This document shows, piece after piece, positions 8,140 to 17,067 of a DNA stretch of 44,175 nucleotides. The stretch is taken from positions 1-44,175 of the forward strand of contig JADCJN010000192.1 in assembly GCA_020247005.1 (NCBI GenBank), given 5' to 3'. The first letter of the stretch is position 1. Each line of letters starts with the position of its first letter. The translations under genes and the position numbers were made by a program. The notes under the pieces were generated by a model. It was given only the letters and a program-made list of their open reading frames with translations. It ran no database searches and was not told the origin of the DNA. The DNA is from Silvanigrellales bacterium (GTDB lineage: Bacteria > Bdellovibrionota_B > Oligoflexia > Silvanigrellales > Silvanigrellaceae).

Positions 8140-9029
8140 CGCGCTTCCGAGTTCCCATGGAAAAAGTCGACTCCGAGCAGTCCTCGGTGGGCTTCGGCAG
8201 CCAGGTTTCGGGCCTTGCCGCGGCGGCCGTGTTTCTTCTCGTGACAGGCTCCGCTGCCTGGATAACCCAAGGCGTCAATGCCGCGAATCTTGCGGCGAAG
8301 GAAGTCGCTCACGAAGTGCCCCCCTCTCAGGGCAATCCACAGGCCGCATTGAGGGCTCGCTTCTTGAAGGCCATAGACGCCTCTTTGCGCGAGGCGGGTG
8401 TGGAGAGCAGCGTCGACCAGGGCGCGGGGACACTACGACTCGGGCCCACGTCCGTGGCATTTAAAAGAGGTCAGGCTTGGCTGTTGGGCAGACCTCTTGA
8501 GCACATCGATATTGTAGGCACCGTGTTGTCGAAGGCGGCCCAGTGTCTTCCCAAGGCCCCAGAAGCCTACGCCGCACCCTCCGTCGTGGATGCGCGCCCA
8601 GGCATGCAGGCCTGCACGCCCGAGGAGACGCTCACACCAGTGTCGTTTGCCTGCGAGCCAGAATTCGCAAATTTGAAGCTCGACGCCTTGCTCGTGGAGG
8701 GCCATGCGGATGCCCATGCCTACTCCGTTCCGGGGCGCCAATTCAAAGACAACCTGAACCTTTCGAGCGCGCGAGGCGAGACCGTTCTGCGTCGCCTTTA
8801 TGCCTGCACCCCAGGCGTCGCGGCTCTGGCCAATGCACAAGGGCAGCCGCTTGTTTCATTGGGCGCACATTCCACGCAGCGGCCGGCGGTGGTCGCCGAT
8901 CCGCAAGGCGAGGCGAACCGGCGTGTGGAGTTCCGTTTCGTTCTCGACACGCGCGCTGGTGGAGCACAGTCCTCAGCGGAGGATGAGGACGAAATCGTGG
9001 TGGAACAGGAGGAAGTTCCCTCGCCGTGA
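8136..9029 (+). CDS. ZorB/MotB-like OmpA-domain membrane protein lacking the channel Asp
   Basis: A 297-residue protein with one N-terminal transmembrane helix (about 23-44), a linker with a predicted alpha/beta segment (75-140), and an OmpA-like peptidoglycan-binding domain (about 183-270). The OmpA motifs are VEGHAD, NLNLSSARGETVLRRL and EANRRVEFRF, followed by an acidic tail. This is the organisation of MotB and ZorB stator partners. In those proteins an Asp at the start of the helix carries protons; here the equivalent stretch reads GSQVSGLAAAAVFLL with no acidic residue. The pair may be a non-conducting relative, or use another residue. The gene overlaps the ZorA-like gene by four bases and ends six bases from a convergent pseudogene; no ZorC/D/E-type gene follows. 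Confidence 0.72.
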   Translation: MTRFRVPMEKVDSEQSSVGFGSQVSGLAAAAVFLLVTGSAAWITQGVNAANLAAKEVAHEVPPSQGNPQAALRARFLKAIDASLREAGVESSVDQGAGTLRLGPTSVAFKRGQAWLLGRPLEHIDIVGTVLSKAAQCLPKAPEAYAAPSVVDARPGMQACTPEETLTPVSFACEPEFANLKLDALLVEGHADAHAYSVPGRQFKDNLNLSSARGETVLRRLYACTPGVAALANAQGQPLVSLGAHSTQRPAVVADPQGEANRRVEFRFVLDTRAGGAQSSAEDEDEIVVEQEEVPSP

Positions 9030-9035
9030 AGGCCT

Positions 9036-10606
9036 TTAGCGGCCGATGCCATGCAAAGTGCTTTTGCGTGGGACGTCGAAGGCGCAGACTTTCGACTTGT
9101 CTTCGTCCACAAGCAGACGCGCGGGGCGAATATTGCAACCCATGGCCGTACCCGGCACATAAGGTTCCACAGGTGAATTGGAAGGCGTCGCCAGAGGCCA
9201 ACCATCTTCTCCGTATTCGTTGGCCAGGTCGTGGTAGAAGGCATTCAGAACAGTTTGCTGTTGGTCGAAGTTTTTCGCCCACCCCGGAGCAATCATCACG
9301 TAGTCAAAAATGTTCCAGGGGCGTTTCGTTTTCGGATTGAGCTTTCCTTTGAGTGATTCTTCGCCAGGCTTCGCCCCAACCACCTGCGACAGCCACATGC
9401 GTCGAAAGGCTGCTCTTGTTCCCAGTGCGAGTTCAAGATCGTAGGAAGAAAAATCGGGAGGCGGATTGTCGGTAAGATTTTTAGCTATTGGCAAGATTTT
9501 TGCTTCATCCTCGGCCCAGTCGTAAAGAATGCGACCTTTGCCCGTCGCAGTTTTGTTCTGCGACAGGCACCAACGCACCACGGTGTCGCGCATGGTGCTG
9601 AACTTCGCCGGCCCCTCACCCTGAATGAGTTCCGGCAATTTCGACTCCTCGCGGATGCCGGCAATTGCGCGGTGAACGGACGTGAAGCACCCATGGCGAC
9701 GGTGCCCTGTCACGGCATAATACTGTGCCTGCAGGTCGCTCCAGTGCGGAGGCGCAGCCCCCAGGTTTCCGTTGTAAAGGTCGTCTCCCACATCGGGAAT
9801 CCAGTCCTGGTCATGCTGCACAGCATCGTTGGCGCCCGATGCTTTCTCTCGAATCTTCATGTACCAGTTGTAGTCTTCAATAGCCTGTTTCTGCTCGGCA
9901 TCCTTCGCCTTTTTCGGGTCGGTTTCTCCTGGATTTGGAGGAACAACTTTCATGGAAAGGAATTCGTAGAAACGCTTGCGCCGCTCGAGCCCTTTGGGCG
10001 AAAAATCGGAGGAGTCGGGAAAGACCTAGGCGTTTTTGCGTAAAACGCGCATGTATTTTAAAACCGTCGCCGCGGCGAACCGCTTGGGCTCTCGCCCCAC
10101 GGACTTTAGGTAGGTCACGTATTTTACCGGATTGCGCACGTCGTCGGGGTCGGTGATCACAGCCTCGTAGGCCTTTGCATTCGCCTCCACAGCGGCTTTC
10201 TGGGCATCGGGGAGGCTGCCCGATGCGAGCAAGGCCGAAAGTTCCTTCTGCTTCCCATAAAGAATTGGCATGGGGCCTGCCTTCAAAGCGCTGAGATCGC
10301 ACCCCGGGAACGGATAGTCACTACACATTGCGAAATCGGCGCAAAATCTTGGGAAAGAGACCCGTCGGTGAGGCGCACCAAATCGTTTTGTTCTTGCAGG
10401 TCTTCCTCGGGGGGAAGATCAGACGTTCGGGCGAGAGCCTTGGCCTTCAAATCGGCTCCACTTTTCGCACTTGAGCCCGCAGGTTTGTTGAATTGGCGGG
10501 TCTTGCACGCAGCCAATGAGGCGGCGCAAGCCGCGGCCAAAGCGATGCCGAAGGTGAGGGAGCGCCAAGGAAGATGGGTTAGGTTGGCGAGTTCCGCGGA
10601 GGCCAA
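9036..10606 (-). pseudogene. Broken lipoprotein gene (frameshift plus internal amber)
   Basis: Three minus-strand pieces make one gene. Piece 1 (from ~10606) has a lipobox signal peptide ending LAACKTRQFN. Near the T-run at 10343-10346 (minus strand) the frame shifts: adding one T would continue SLSQDF into CADFAMCSDYPF. Piece 2 runs to a TAG at 10026-10028. The same frame then continues without another stop, from VFPDSSDF through to the C-terminal piece ending at 9036, and that piece has no ribosome-binding site of its own at its first ATG (9953). With both lesions repaired the product would be about 520 residues. I recognise no domain. The CKTRQFN start resembles CKARKFN in the lipoprotein at 13414. 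The start TTG 10606 overlaps the HAD gene end and is uncertain. Confidence 0.7.
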
Positions 10607-11373
10607 GCCTCGAACGGATCGAGATTCGCGATGGAGTCGACCACGAGATCGGGCCCATAGCTATAGCGCTCAAGGTCGGAACGTCGGGTGCCTCCGGAAA
10701 GAACGAGGACGGTTCGATAGCCCGCTTGCACCCCTCCCAACACGTCGGTGGTCATCATGTCGCCAATCATGGTGATTTCTTCTGTGCGCAAACCGAGTTC
10801 CTTGCGTGCAGCCCTGAGCATAATAGCCGACGGCTTTCCCACGCTGAAAGCTTGGCGTCCCGTGGCCGTTTCAAGCAGTGCGACCATGGCTCCGCAACCT
10901 GGCCTCAACGTGCCGTCTTGGGTGGGGCAATTGGGGTCAAGATTCGTCGCAATGAGCTTCGCGCCTGCCAACACGAGCTTCGTGGCATGGTCGAGCATTT
11001 CCAGGGTGAAGGTGCGGCCCTCGCCCACCACAACGTAGTCGGGCGCAGAATCGACGATGGCAAAGCCATTCGCGTGCAGAGCCTGCAAAAGGCCGCCCTC
11101 ACCCAACACGTAAGCGGTTCCGCCAGGCCTCTGTTGGGCAAGGAACCGAGCCGTCGCCATGGCGCTCGTGAAAAGATGTCTTTCCTCAACGTCAATGCCG
11201 AGTCTCTGGAGCTTGGTCACCATGTCACGACGCGTGCGTTGGCTATTGTTGGTCAAGAACAGGAAAGGCACGTTTTGTTCACGGAGTCGGCCCACAAACG
11301 CTGCAGCGCCTGGAATGAGTTCGTTGCCTCGGTAAATGACACCGTCCATATCAATAAGGTAACCCTGGACCAT
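10579..11373 (-). CDS. HAD-superfamily phosphatase, NagD-like
   Basis: A 264-residue HAD hydrolase of subclass IIA. Motif I is LIDMDGVIYRG (about residues 5-15), with the nucleophile and acid Asp pair. Motif II is FLTNNSQRTR, followed by the NagD-type cap domain. The Lys motif is GKPSAIM, and motif IV is MIGDMMTTDVLGG. Family members dephosphorylate small phosphates such as nucleotides, 4-nitrophenyl phosphate or sugar phosphates; the substrate cannot be read here. ATG 11373 has GAAGGGAG upstream; a much longer open frame upstream is not family-like. It is third in a minus-strand run with the SDR and small membrane protein genes. Confidence 0.9.
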   Translation of the reverse strand: MVQGYLIDMDGVIYRGNELIPGAAAFVGRLREQNVPFLFLTNNSQRTRRDMVTKLQRLGIDVEERHLFTSAMATARFLAQQRPGGTAYVLGEGGLLQALHANGFAIVDSAPDYVVVGEGRTFTLEMLDHATKLVLAGAKLIATNLDPNCPTQDGTLRPGCGAMVALLETATGRQAFSVGKPSAIMLRAARKELGLRTEEITMIGDMMTTDVLGGVQAGYRTVLVLSGGTRRSDLERYSYGPDLVVDSIANLDPFEAWPPRNSPT

Positions 11374-11390
11374 GGTCACACTCCCTTCTA

Positions 11391-11777
11391 TTACTTGTGC
11401 CAAGCAATGAGCAACGCGTTTCCAAGCACCAACCAACAAAAACCTGCCGCCAGCATGAAAAACGAAAATCCGAGCGACCCTTCTTCGCGGGCACGCAGCT
11501 TGTCGTGCCTTGCCTGTAAAGTCAGCCCCTCGTCGTGCTTGGGGACCCAGGGCAACGCACTGCGCAGCCGCTCGCCTTGAAGGCCAAACCACCCAATGGC
11601 TCCCGCACAAGCCGCCAGAAGACCCGTGCTGGTGACAATAGCTTCACGCGACGCGTAGTCGTGCGCTCCCAAAGCAACAAAAAGAAGGCCGTCGAAGAAA
11701 GCGAGCCCCACCAAGACCATGGCTCCCTTCTTCGCTGCCAAGATGCCCTTCTGAGCTCCATTGAGTTCGATGTTCAT
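11391..11777 (-). CDS. Small inner-membrane protein, unknown function
   Basis: A 128-residue protein with hydrophobic segments at about 15-38, 47-66 and 103-125 and a charged loop (about 68-100, LQARHDKLRAREE). I recognise no family. It lies ten bases after the SDR gene and 17 bases before the HAD phosphatase gene, so the three are probably co-transcribed. Confidence 0.7.
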   Translation of the reverse strand: MNIELNGAQKGILAAKKGAMVLVGLAFFDGLLFVALGAHDYASREAIVTSTGLLAACAGAIGWFGLQGERLRSALPWVPKHDEGLTLQARHDKLRAREEGSLGFSFFMLAAGFCWLVLGNALLIAWHK

Positions 11778-11787
11778 GAAGGCCGCC

Positions 11788-12546
11788 TCACAACTTGGGT
11801 GGCAGTTTCACGCTGCCCATGCCGCCGTCCACAGGAATCACCGTGCCGTTGATGAAGCCGCTCAATTCCTCGTCCAGAAGAAAATGGGCCATGCGGGCAA
11901 TGTCACCCCCCTCGCCCACCCGCTTCACGGGAGCCATGGCAAGGCTTGCTTTCAAGGCGAGTTCATTCCCCACAATGCGGGCCGTCAGGGGAGCTCGCAC
12001 AAGCCCCGGAGCGATGCCGTTGAAACGGAGGCCGTGTGGGGCATAAGAGGCGGCGAGCGACGGAACCAGTGACGCAATGGCCCCCTTTGCGGCGGCAATG
12101 GCGTCGTGATTCGCGAGTCCCATGCGGGCCGCCACCGACGAAACAAGAACCACGCTGCCTTTTTTCTGGCGCACCAGAAAAGGCAAAAGCGCTTTCAACG
12201 CAAGGAATGTGCTGCGCACATTCACGGCAAAAGTTTCGTCCCATTCCTCAAGAGTGGTCAAGTGAAGAGGCTTGAGAAGCACGGTTCCCAGGAAGTTGGC
12301 ATATCCGGCCACCACTCTTTCTGTTTCGGCGGCTTCTCGAAGAAGGCCGCCCAGGGCGTCTTCGACACTGCGCGGGTCGAGAGGATCGACTTGTGTGTGC
12401 GTGTGACCTTCTCCGCGTCCTTCCTCCGGCGCTTCGTCGTGACGCGAAAGCAGCCGGAGGTCGAACTGCGATGCGCAAAGGGCCGCGAGCGCTTTCGCTG
12501 ACGTGGAATGAGCACCATTGATAAGAAGAAGGGGTTTCGCGCCCAT
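11788..12546 (-). CDS. Short-chain dehydrogenase/reductase-like protein, catalytic Tyr missing
   Basis: A 252-residue Rossmann-fold SDR. The cofactor turn is unusual (INGAHSTSAKALA instead of TGxxxGxG). The NAG-like motif reads YANFLGT, and the central NVRSTFLALKALLPFL helix is normal. The catalytic Ser is in VLVSSVAARMG. The YxxxK motif reads IAAAK, with Ile replacing the catalytic Tyr while Lys is kept. The C-terminal RFNGIAPGLVRAPLT and GTVIPVDGG are typical. Some SDR subfamilies carry this AIAAAKGA variant, so it may be a distinct lineage, not a decayed gene. ATG 12546 has AGGAG upstream. It leads a minus-strand cluster and is divergent from the gene at 12698. Confidence 0.85.
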   Translation of the reverse strand: MGAKPLLLINGAHSTSAKALAALCASQFDLRLLSRHDEAPEEGRGEGHTHTQVDPLDPRSVEDALGGLLREAAETERVVAGYANFLGTVLLKPLHLTTLEEWDETFAVNVRSTFLALKALLPFLVRQKKGSVVLVSSVAARMGLANHDAIAAAKGAIASLVPSLAASYAPHGLRFNGIAPGLVRAPLTARIVGNELALKASLAMAPVKRVGEGGDIARMAHFLLDEELSGFINGTVIPVDGGMGSVKLPPKL

Positions 12547-12697
12547 CGTGGAAAACTCCTGAAGCAAGCAAGTGGGAAAAGAGACTCCTGTGGAAAGGCG
12601 AGGTCCCATTGAACCACGCCGACGCGAGGAGTACCAAAGAAACACGAACCGGGCACTGGATAGTCCCCGTTCGCCCCGCCTCACGGAGGAGCCCGCC

Positions 12698-13213
12698 ATG
12701 TCGGAACGTCACATTGTTGGTGTTTATCCTACTTATGCTGAGGCAGAGTTGCTTCTGTCGGCTCTTTCGAAGCATGGCTTCAACCGCTCGCGTCTTTCCA
12801 TCGTCTCGCCGCACGTTCACCACGAAGACGAAATCATCGGATTCGTGCCACGTGGAAACGTTGCCGCATGGGGGGCCATGCACGGAGCCCTTTGGGGCAT
12901 GGCGCTCGGTGTGCTCGTCGCCTTCCTTGCCCAGCTGCCCCTTCCTTCCACCGACCCGTTTTGGATCCGCGCGGTTGTCCTCTTCCTTTTTGGCATCGCT
13001 TTGGGTGGTGCGGCCGGACTCATTGTGGGTGGAATGACATCTTACAGTCTCGCACCTCGGTTCTTTATTGCTCCCGACGTCTCAATGGCCAATGAACGCT
13101 ATTCGCTTGTTCTCGATGCTCCCGCCCCCACAGCGAGCCGAGCACGCGACATGGTCTTGACGTTCGAAAAGGGCGTTCCTATTGGCATTGGCGCCGACGC
13201 ACTCGCCATTTGA
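12698..13213 (+). CDS. Membrane protein with general-stress-protein-17M-like N-terminus
   Basis: A 171-residue protein. Residues 1-40 (HIVGVYPTYAEAELLLSAL...) resemble the YflT/general stress protein 17M domain, a ferredoxin-like fold found in several stress proteins. A Gly/Ala-rich hydrophobic pair of helices follows (about 60-82 and 90-115, with GIALGGAAGLIVGG), then a C-terminal half (about 130-171) that returns to an alpha/beta pattern. CGGAGGAG at 12684-12691 fixes the start. Similar proteins often contain a glycine-zipper-like hairpin. The function is not known; the gene stands alone. Confidence 0.65.
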   Translation: MSERHIVGVYPTYAEAELLLSALSKHGFNRSRLSIVSPHVHHEDEIIGFVPRGNVAAWGAMHGALWGMALGVLVAFLAQLPLPSTDPFWIRAVVLFLFGIALGGAAGLIVGGMTSYSLAPRFFIAPDVSMANERYSLVLDAPAPTASRARDMVLTFEKGVPIGIGADALAI

Positions 13214-13413
13214 GAGCTCCCTTGCTGAGCGTCCTCGAGCGCCTCTCTTCCTTGTTTCGAGGAGAAGGGAAGGCGCCCACAAATTTCTGACGCGGTGTGA
13301 AAAAAAGGCAGGGCTTTCCGGCTCAAAGGCCTTCAAACGCATGACGATACCACTCTCAGAAATCTTTGCGATCGAGAGCTCGCCTCACCCTTGCGTCATT
13401 GAAAGGCCACTCC

Positions 13414-14484
13414 ATGAATTTACCAGCAACCCTCATGATCATCGTCTCGGCGTCCCTCGCGTTTGGATGCAAGGCTCGAAAATTCAACGAAAGCTCTGGA
13501 CCTTCGAAGTCCGCCTCAGCGGATTCGAGTCGAGACGCGAGCTTCGACGAACTTCTTGCCTTGTACAGGCAGCACAAAAATTCCATGGAAGCCACCCACG
13601 CCGTGCACTCGTGCAAGCCTCGCATCATTTGTTACCAAGGCACACGCGACAGTGGCGGCACGGTCGCTGGTTCTGTTGAGGATTGGAAAAAGAAATACAA
13701 GCTGGATCACATCAAATCGAAGAATGGATATGCCGTTGTCGAATCGACAAAAGACTTCTTTGGTACGCAAATCGTCACCGAAGTGAGGCTCGACGAAGAA
13801 GCTCTCAAATTCTTGAAAACCGGAGAAGTCGAAGTCGCCAGACGTGCCAGCCCTGCGATCTTGTCCAAAATCTATGCAAACCGCGAAAATGCAGCAGAAA
13901 ACCTCAACAGCTGTCTTGATGCCTTCAATGCCGACAGAGGCATGTTGGCAGGCGAAGAGACCTCGGAATTCTTGTCGGCACAGCGCTCAAAGCTTTACAA
14001 TCGGCAGGTGGTGCGCACGGGGGCATGGGCCATTTGCACGTCTCCCTCCGCAACAAAAGACGGCTTTGACGCGGTGAGAAGAGACAGAGGATCGAAAAAT
14101 GGCTACCACGCGGGATCGCCGATCCGAACGGAAGTCAATGGCGGCGTGACGTACGAATTTTCAGAAGGCTCCGTGCCGAGCAACGCGGAACACAACGTTA
14201 TTTCGAAAGTCGATTCAGCCCGGTTTGTGGGGTTGAATTTCTGCTACAAAGAAGGCTTTCCCTCGAACATCTCGTTTCGCAATCTCCCAAAATGCATTGA
14301 CCTCAAAAACGACAAATTGGAACGTCTAGAAATGCCCGGAGAGTCCAATTCCGGCGGCAAAGACAACAGAGAGCCTGAGCGCTTGCCCGACGTCACCCGC
14401 CCCGGTGGGTTGAGCAACGAAGAACCCCAATTTCTTCCTGGAGGGTCGCAGCCCTCCCGCGATGAAGAACCTCAACCACTGTAA
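13414..14484 (+). CDS. Predicted lipoprotein, unknown function
   Basis: A 356-residue protein with a type II signal peptide (MNLPATLMIIVSASLAFGC, lipid Cys ~19), then a Ser-rich linker. The first mature residues, CKARKFN, resemble CKTRQFN of the broken lipoprotein at 9036-10606, suggesting a lineage-specific family. The body contains scattered Cys (HSCKPRIICYQG, ~66-77) that may form disulfides, and the tail is Pro/Glu/Arg-rich. ATG 13414 is chosen over the upstream in-frame start because it begins the signal peptide; the ribosome site GAAAGG is weak. It converges on dabA with an 18-bp gap and no obvious terminator. Confidence 0.75.
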   Translation: MNLPATLMIIVSASLAFGCKARKFNESSGPSKSASADSSRDASFDELLALYRQHKNSMEATHAVHSCKPRIICYQGTRDSGGTVAGSVEDWKKKYKLDHIKSKNGYAVVESTKDFFGTQIVTEVRLDEEALKFLKTGEVEVARRASPAILSKIYANRENAAENLNSCLDAFNADRGMLAGEETSEFLSAQRSKLYNRQVVRTGAWAICTSPSATKDGFDAVRRDRGSKNGYHAGSPIRTEVNGGVTYEFSEGSVPSNAEHNVISKVDSARFVGLNFCYKEGFPSNISFRNLPKCIDLKNDKLERLEMPGESNSGGKDNREPERLPDVTRPGGLSNEEPQFLPGGSQPSRDEEPQPL

Positions 14485-14502
14485 GGCGCATTCGTTCTTC
14501 AC

Positions 14503-17067
14503 TCACTCTTCTTTCTCGACGACAAAGAAGGGCTCCAAGTTCCAAATACCTCCCTTGCTACTGGTGCCTTTTTCGAAGCGAAAAACTCGTCCCATTGAGT
14601 CATCGATTTGAAAGAGAAAGAGCCATTGGTTCTCCACGAGATGCCTCACAGTTTCATGCGTATGAAGCACTCTTTCAATGGCAGACTGAGGTGCCTCGAT
14701 GAACACGCTCAACCTCTGTGGCCTATGGACGATTTTTTCTCCGTTACGAAGGGACTGCATGGGAAGACCGATGCGAAGGTCTCCTCCGTTGCCCTCGAAG
14801 ACCCCAATGGTGCCTCCCACAACATTGTGCAAAACTTTGTTTCCGCTTCCATAGCGCTCGTTGTCCACGGTTGATGCGTAATATTGCATGTTGATCCAAT
14901 GCGCGACAACCATCGGCGCTGTCATAATCAATTCGAGAAGGCTGCCGTCTTCATCCGATCGCCAGTTGTAGTCGTGAAGAAAGGCTCTCCCTTGAAGGTC
15001 GACGCCTCGGGTGCGTGCCCGGGGTGCCACGATAAGCGCGGCATTGTCGGCGAGTCCCCATTCGGGCCGGACCTCCGCCCAGTTGTTCGCTCTTCTCTGA
15101 AAGGCCTTGAGGAGGGAGTCGCAACTTTGCACATGCGTCTCCAAACCCAATCGCGGCGCACGCTCCTGACGTGCAATGTGTGCGGCAGCCAGGACACTCT
15201 TCTGGAGTTTTTCAAATTCCACGAAGTGCGAGCCAGGAAGAAGATCTAGGTCGAAGAACGTCACCTCATCGGTGGTCGTGTTGTGCAAACCGGCCACAAA
15301 ACACGTTTGCGGAGGCACGAAAATGTTTCGTCCTTCCAGACGTTCCCGCACCCGAGCATCGTTGAGCAAGAATGCCAAAGCACGTGCATTCACCTCGCCC
15401 GTCTGGCCGCCGCAGGCTCCACAGTCGAGTCCAGAGGCATGCGCATTGTTTGCTGATTGGCTTCCATGGCCCACCAAAACCACGAGCCGTGCAAACGATT
15501 GCGTGAGGGCCATGGCATGAAGCACCCGGGCCGCCAAATTGGTGCGCTCTTGCAGAGAGTCTTCGCTTTCACATGCAAAAAAAGACAATCGGGGTCGGAG
15601 CATCTTCGCTTCGCCTGCAGTCAAACCCTCACGGTTCAGTGGTTTTCCTGGGCCGGAATTAGGAAAACTCTTTCTTATGAGCCCCCATGCTGACACGAAT
15701 CCAGCCGACTCCGCAAAAGTGAACATCGATGTGGGTTTCTCTTGGAGGGCTTTCCAGAGCGAACGCTGCCCCAAACGGCTTCGGCGCCTCGTCGCCATTC
15801 TGCCTAAATCGACTTCAGACTGACACGAGTCGTGCGCGCGCAACGAAGGTGCCAACAACGCCGGAAGCTGGGCACTTGTGGCCTGGGTTCCCAGGGAAGA
15901 ATATTCTATGGGGAGTCCGAAAAAACCTGCGAATCCTTTGGTTTGAACTCCAGGGTCTACGCTTTCCCATGCCCGACGAAAAATTTCCGAACGAACATCG
16001 ATGCAAAACACCGCTTGAACTGCAGGCAGCACAGCCTGGGATTCTGGTTCACAGAAGGTTCCGGCCAATTTCCGCACCCATGTGTCTTGGTCAGCCCTCT
16101 CCCACGCGCGTTGGCAAACCCAAGCGGTTTTTTGTCGCAACTCAAGGTTTTTTTTGCGCGAACGAAGGGAACGCCACTGTTCGCGAATGTGAGCCTTCCG
16201 GGAGTAGCTGTTGCGCTCGCTATCGTCGAGTAGAATCTCCCACGCGAGACGAATACACAGGAGCTCCAGAATGTGATCGTCTTCTCGGCGAGAGAGCCGT
16301 GCTTCCCACCTCTTGTAAGCACACCAAGCCGCCCAACCATTGACGCTCCGAAGTAAAGCCGTTGCATAATCGCCGCGCTCAGACTCGGGGATACCAAGCC
16401 TTTCAAAGCCGAAATTGACAAGTTCACGGGGGCATTCCGGCAATGTTGCCGCCCGCCGCGAAATTCCACTCTCGTTCTTCAGAAGACAGACACTCCAGTC
16501 TTCACTCAGAAGCTTCTTCCATCCGCCATACAAACCAAGACTTTTGTCAGGATGCCAGCTTGCGTTGTTCTCGTCGAAATAAGCAGCGCAGTATTGGCTT
16601 ATTTGGTGCGTCACAACGGTCTGCCAAGAGATGCTCACGGACCCACCGCGTGCGGCATCCGCGGCATCCGCGGCATCCGCGGCATCCGCGGCATCTGTCA
16701 TGAGCCATAGTTTCTTGGGAGTGTCCTCTTCGGCTTGGAGCTCCCGTGAAGTCAGCTCCCTCAATGCAAGATCAAGGGGAATCGGATTGCCCGCCTGAAA
16801 AATGGCGTCCGCAAGGTGTTTTTCCTCAAAAGCACCTTGTGCAAAGAGTTCACGATAAAAAGCCATTGGCATGAGGACATTGGCCCCACACAACACGCCG
16901 TCCTGCGCGGCGATCTCTTCAATCGGTTTGTGAATGGAGCCCCACCACGGGTTCACAGCAATGAAGCGATCCAGTGGCCAAGTGGGAGCTATTCTGGCGC
17001 AAGCCTCGTGAACGTACGCCGGAAGATCTTGCGAATTCAGGGATGGGTTTCGCATTGAGGCCGTCAT
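14503..17067 (-). CDS. dabA: Inorganic carbon transporter subunit DabA (DUF2309)
   Basis: An 854-residue DUF2309/UPF0753 protein, the cytoplasmic carbonic-anhydrase-like half of the DAB dissolved-inorganic-carbon pump. The zinc ligands are visible: Cys and Asp in VFCIDVRSE (C355, D357), His in VGHGSQS (H534) and Cys in LDCGACGGQTGE (C549), matching the beta-carbonic-anhydrase-like set of Halothiobacillus DabA. The N-terminal IAVNPWWGSIHKP motif is present. An extra Asp-Ala-Ala run (about 125-139) is encoded by a 9-bp tandem repeat. The start overlaps the dabB stop (ATGA on minus, 17064-17067), so DabB and DabA are made together. In other bacteria the pair uses cation flow through DabB to drive CO2 hydration. 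Confidence 0.95.
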   Translation of the reverse strand: MTASMRNPSLNSQDLPAYVHEACARIAPTWPLDRFIAVNPWWGSIHKPIEEIAAQDGVLCGANVLMPMAFYRELFAQGAFEEKHLADAIFQAGNPIPLDLALRELTSRELQAEEDTPKKLWLMTDAADAADAADAADAARGGSVSISWQTVVTHQISQYCAAYFDENNASWHPDKSLGLYGGWKKLLSEDWSVCLLKNESGISRRAATLPECPRELVNFGFERLGIPESERGDYATALLRSVNGWAAWCAYKRWEARLSRREDDHILELLCIRLAWEILLDDSERNSYSRKAHIREQWRSLRSRKKNLELRQKTAWVCQRAWERADQDTWVRKLAGTFCEPESQAVLPAVQAVFCIDVRSEIFRRAWESVDPGVQTKGFAGFFGLPIEYSSLGTQATSAQLPALLAPSLRAHDSCQSEVDLGRMATRRRSRLGQRSLWKALQEKPTSMFTFAESAGFVSAWGLIRKSFPNSGPGKPLNREGLTAGEAKMLRPRLSFFACESEDSLQERTNLAARVLHAMALTQSFARLVVLVGHGSQSANNAHASGLDCGACGGQTGEVNARALAFLLNDARVRERLEGRNIFVPPQTCFVAGLHNTTTDEVTFFDLDLLPGSHFVEFEKLQKSVLAAAHIARQERAPRLGLETHVQSCDSLLKAFQRRANNWAEVRPEWGLADNAALIVAPRARTRGVDLQGRAFLHDYNWRSDEDGSLLELIMTAPMVVAHWINMQYYASTVDNERYGSGNKVLHNVVGGTIGVFEGNGGDLRIGLPMQSLRNGEKIVHRPQRLSVFIEAPQSAIERVLHTHETVRHLVENQWLFLFQIDDSMGRVFRFEKGTSSKGGIWNLEPFFVVEKEE
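16652..16696 (-). repeat. 9-bp tandem repeat inside dabA (5 copies)
   Basis: Five consecutive units of GCGGCATCC (the last ends in T) encode an in-frame Asp-Ala-Ala repeat in DabA. Slippage would change protein length without breaking the frame. The position, between the N-terminal domain and the catalytic core, is probably a surface loop. Confidence 0.9.

Noticed and set aside
9036..9953. Independent 305-residue gene
   Set aside because: The frame continues upstream through a single TAG into protein-like sequence, and no ribosome site precedes its first ATG.
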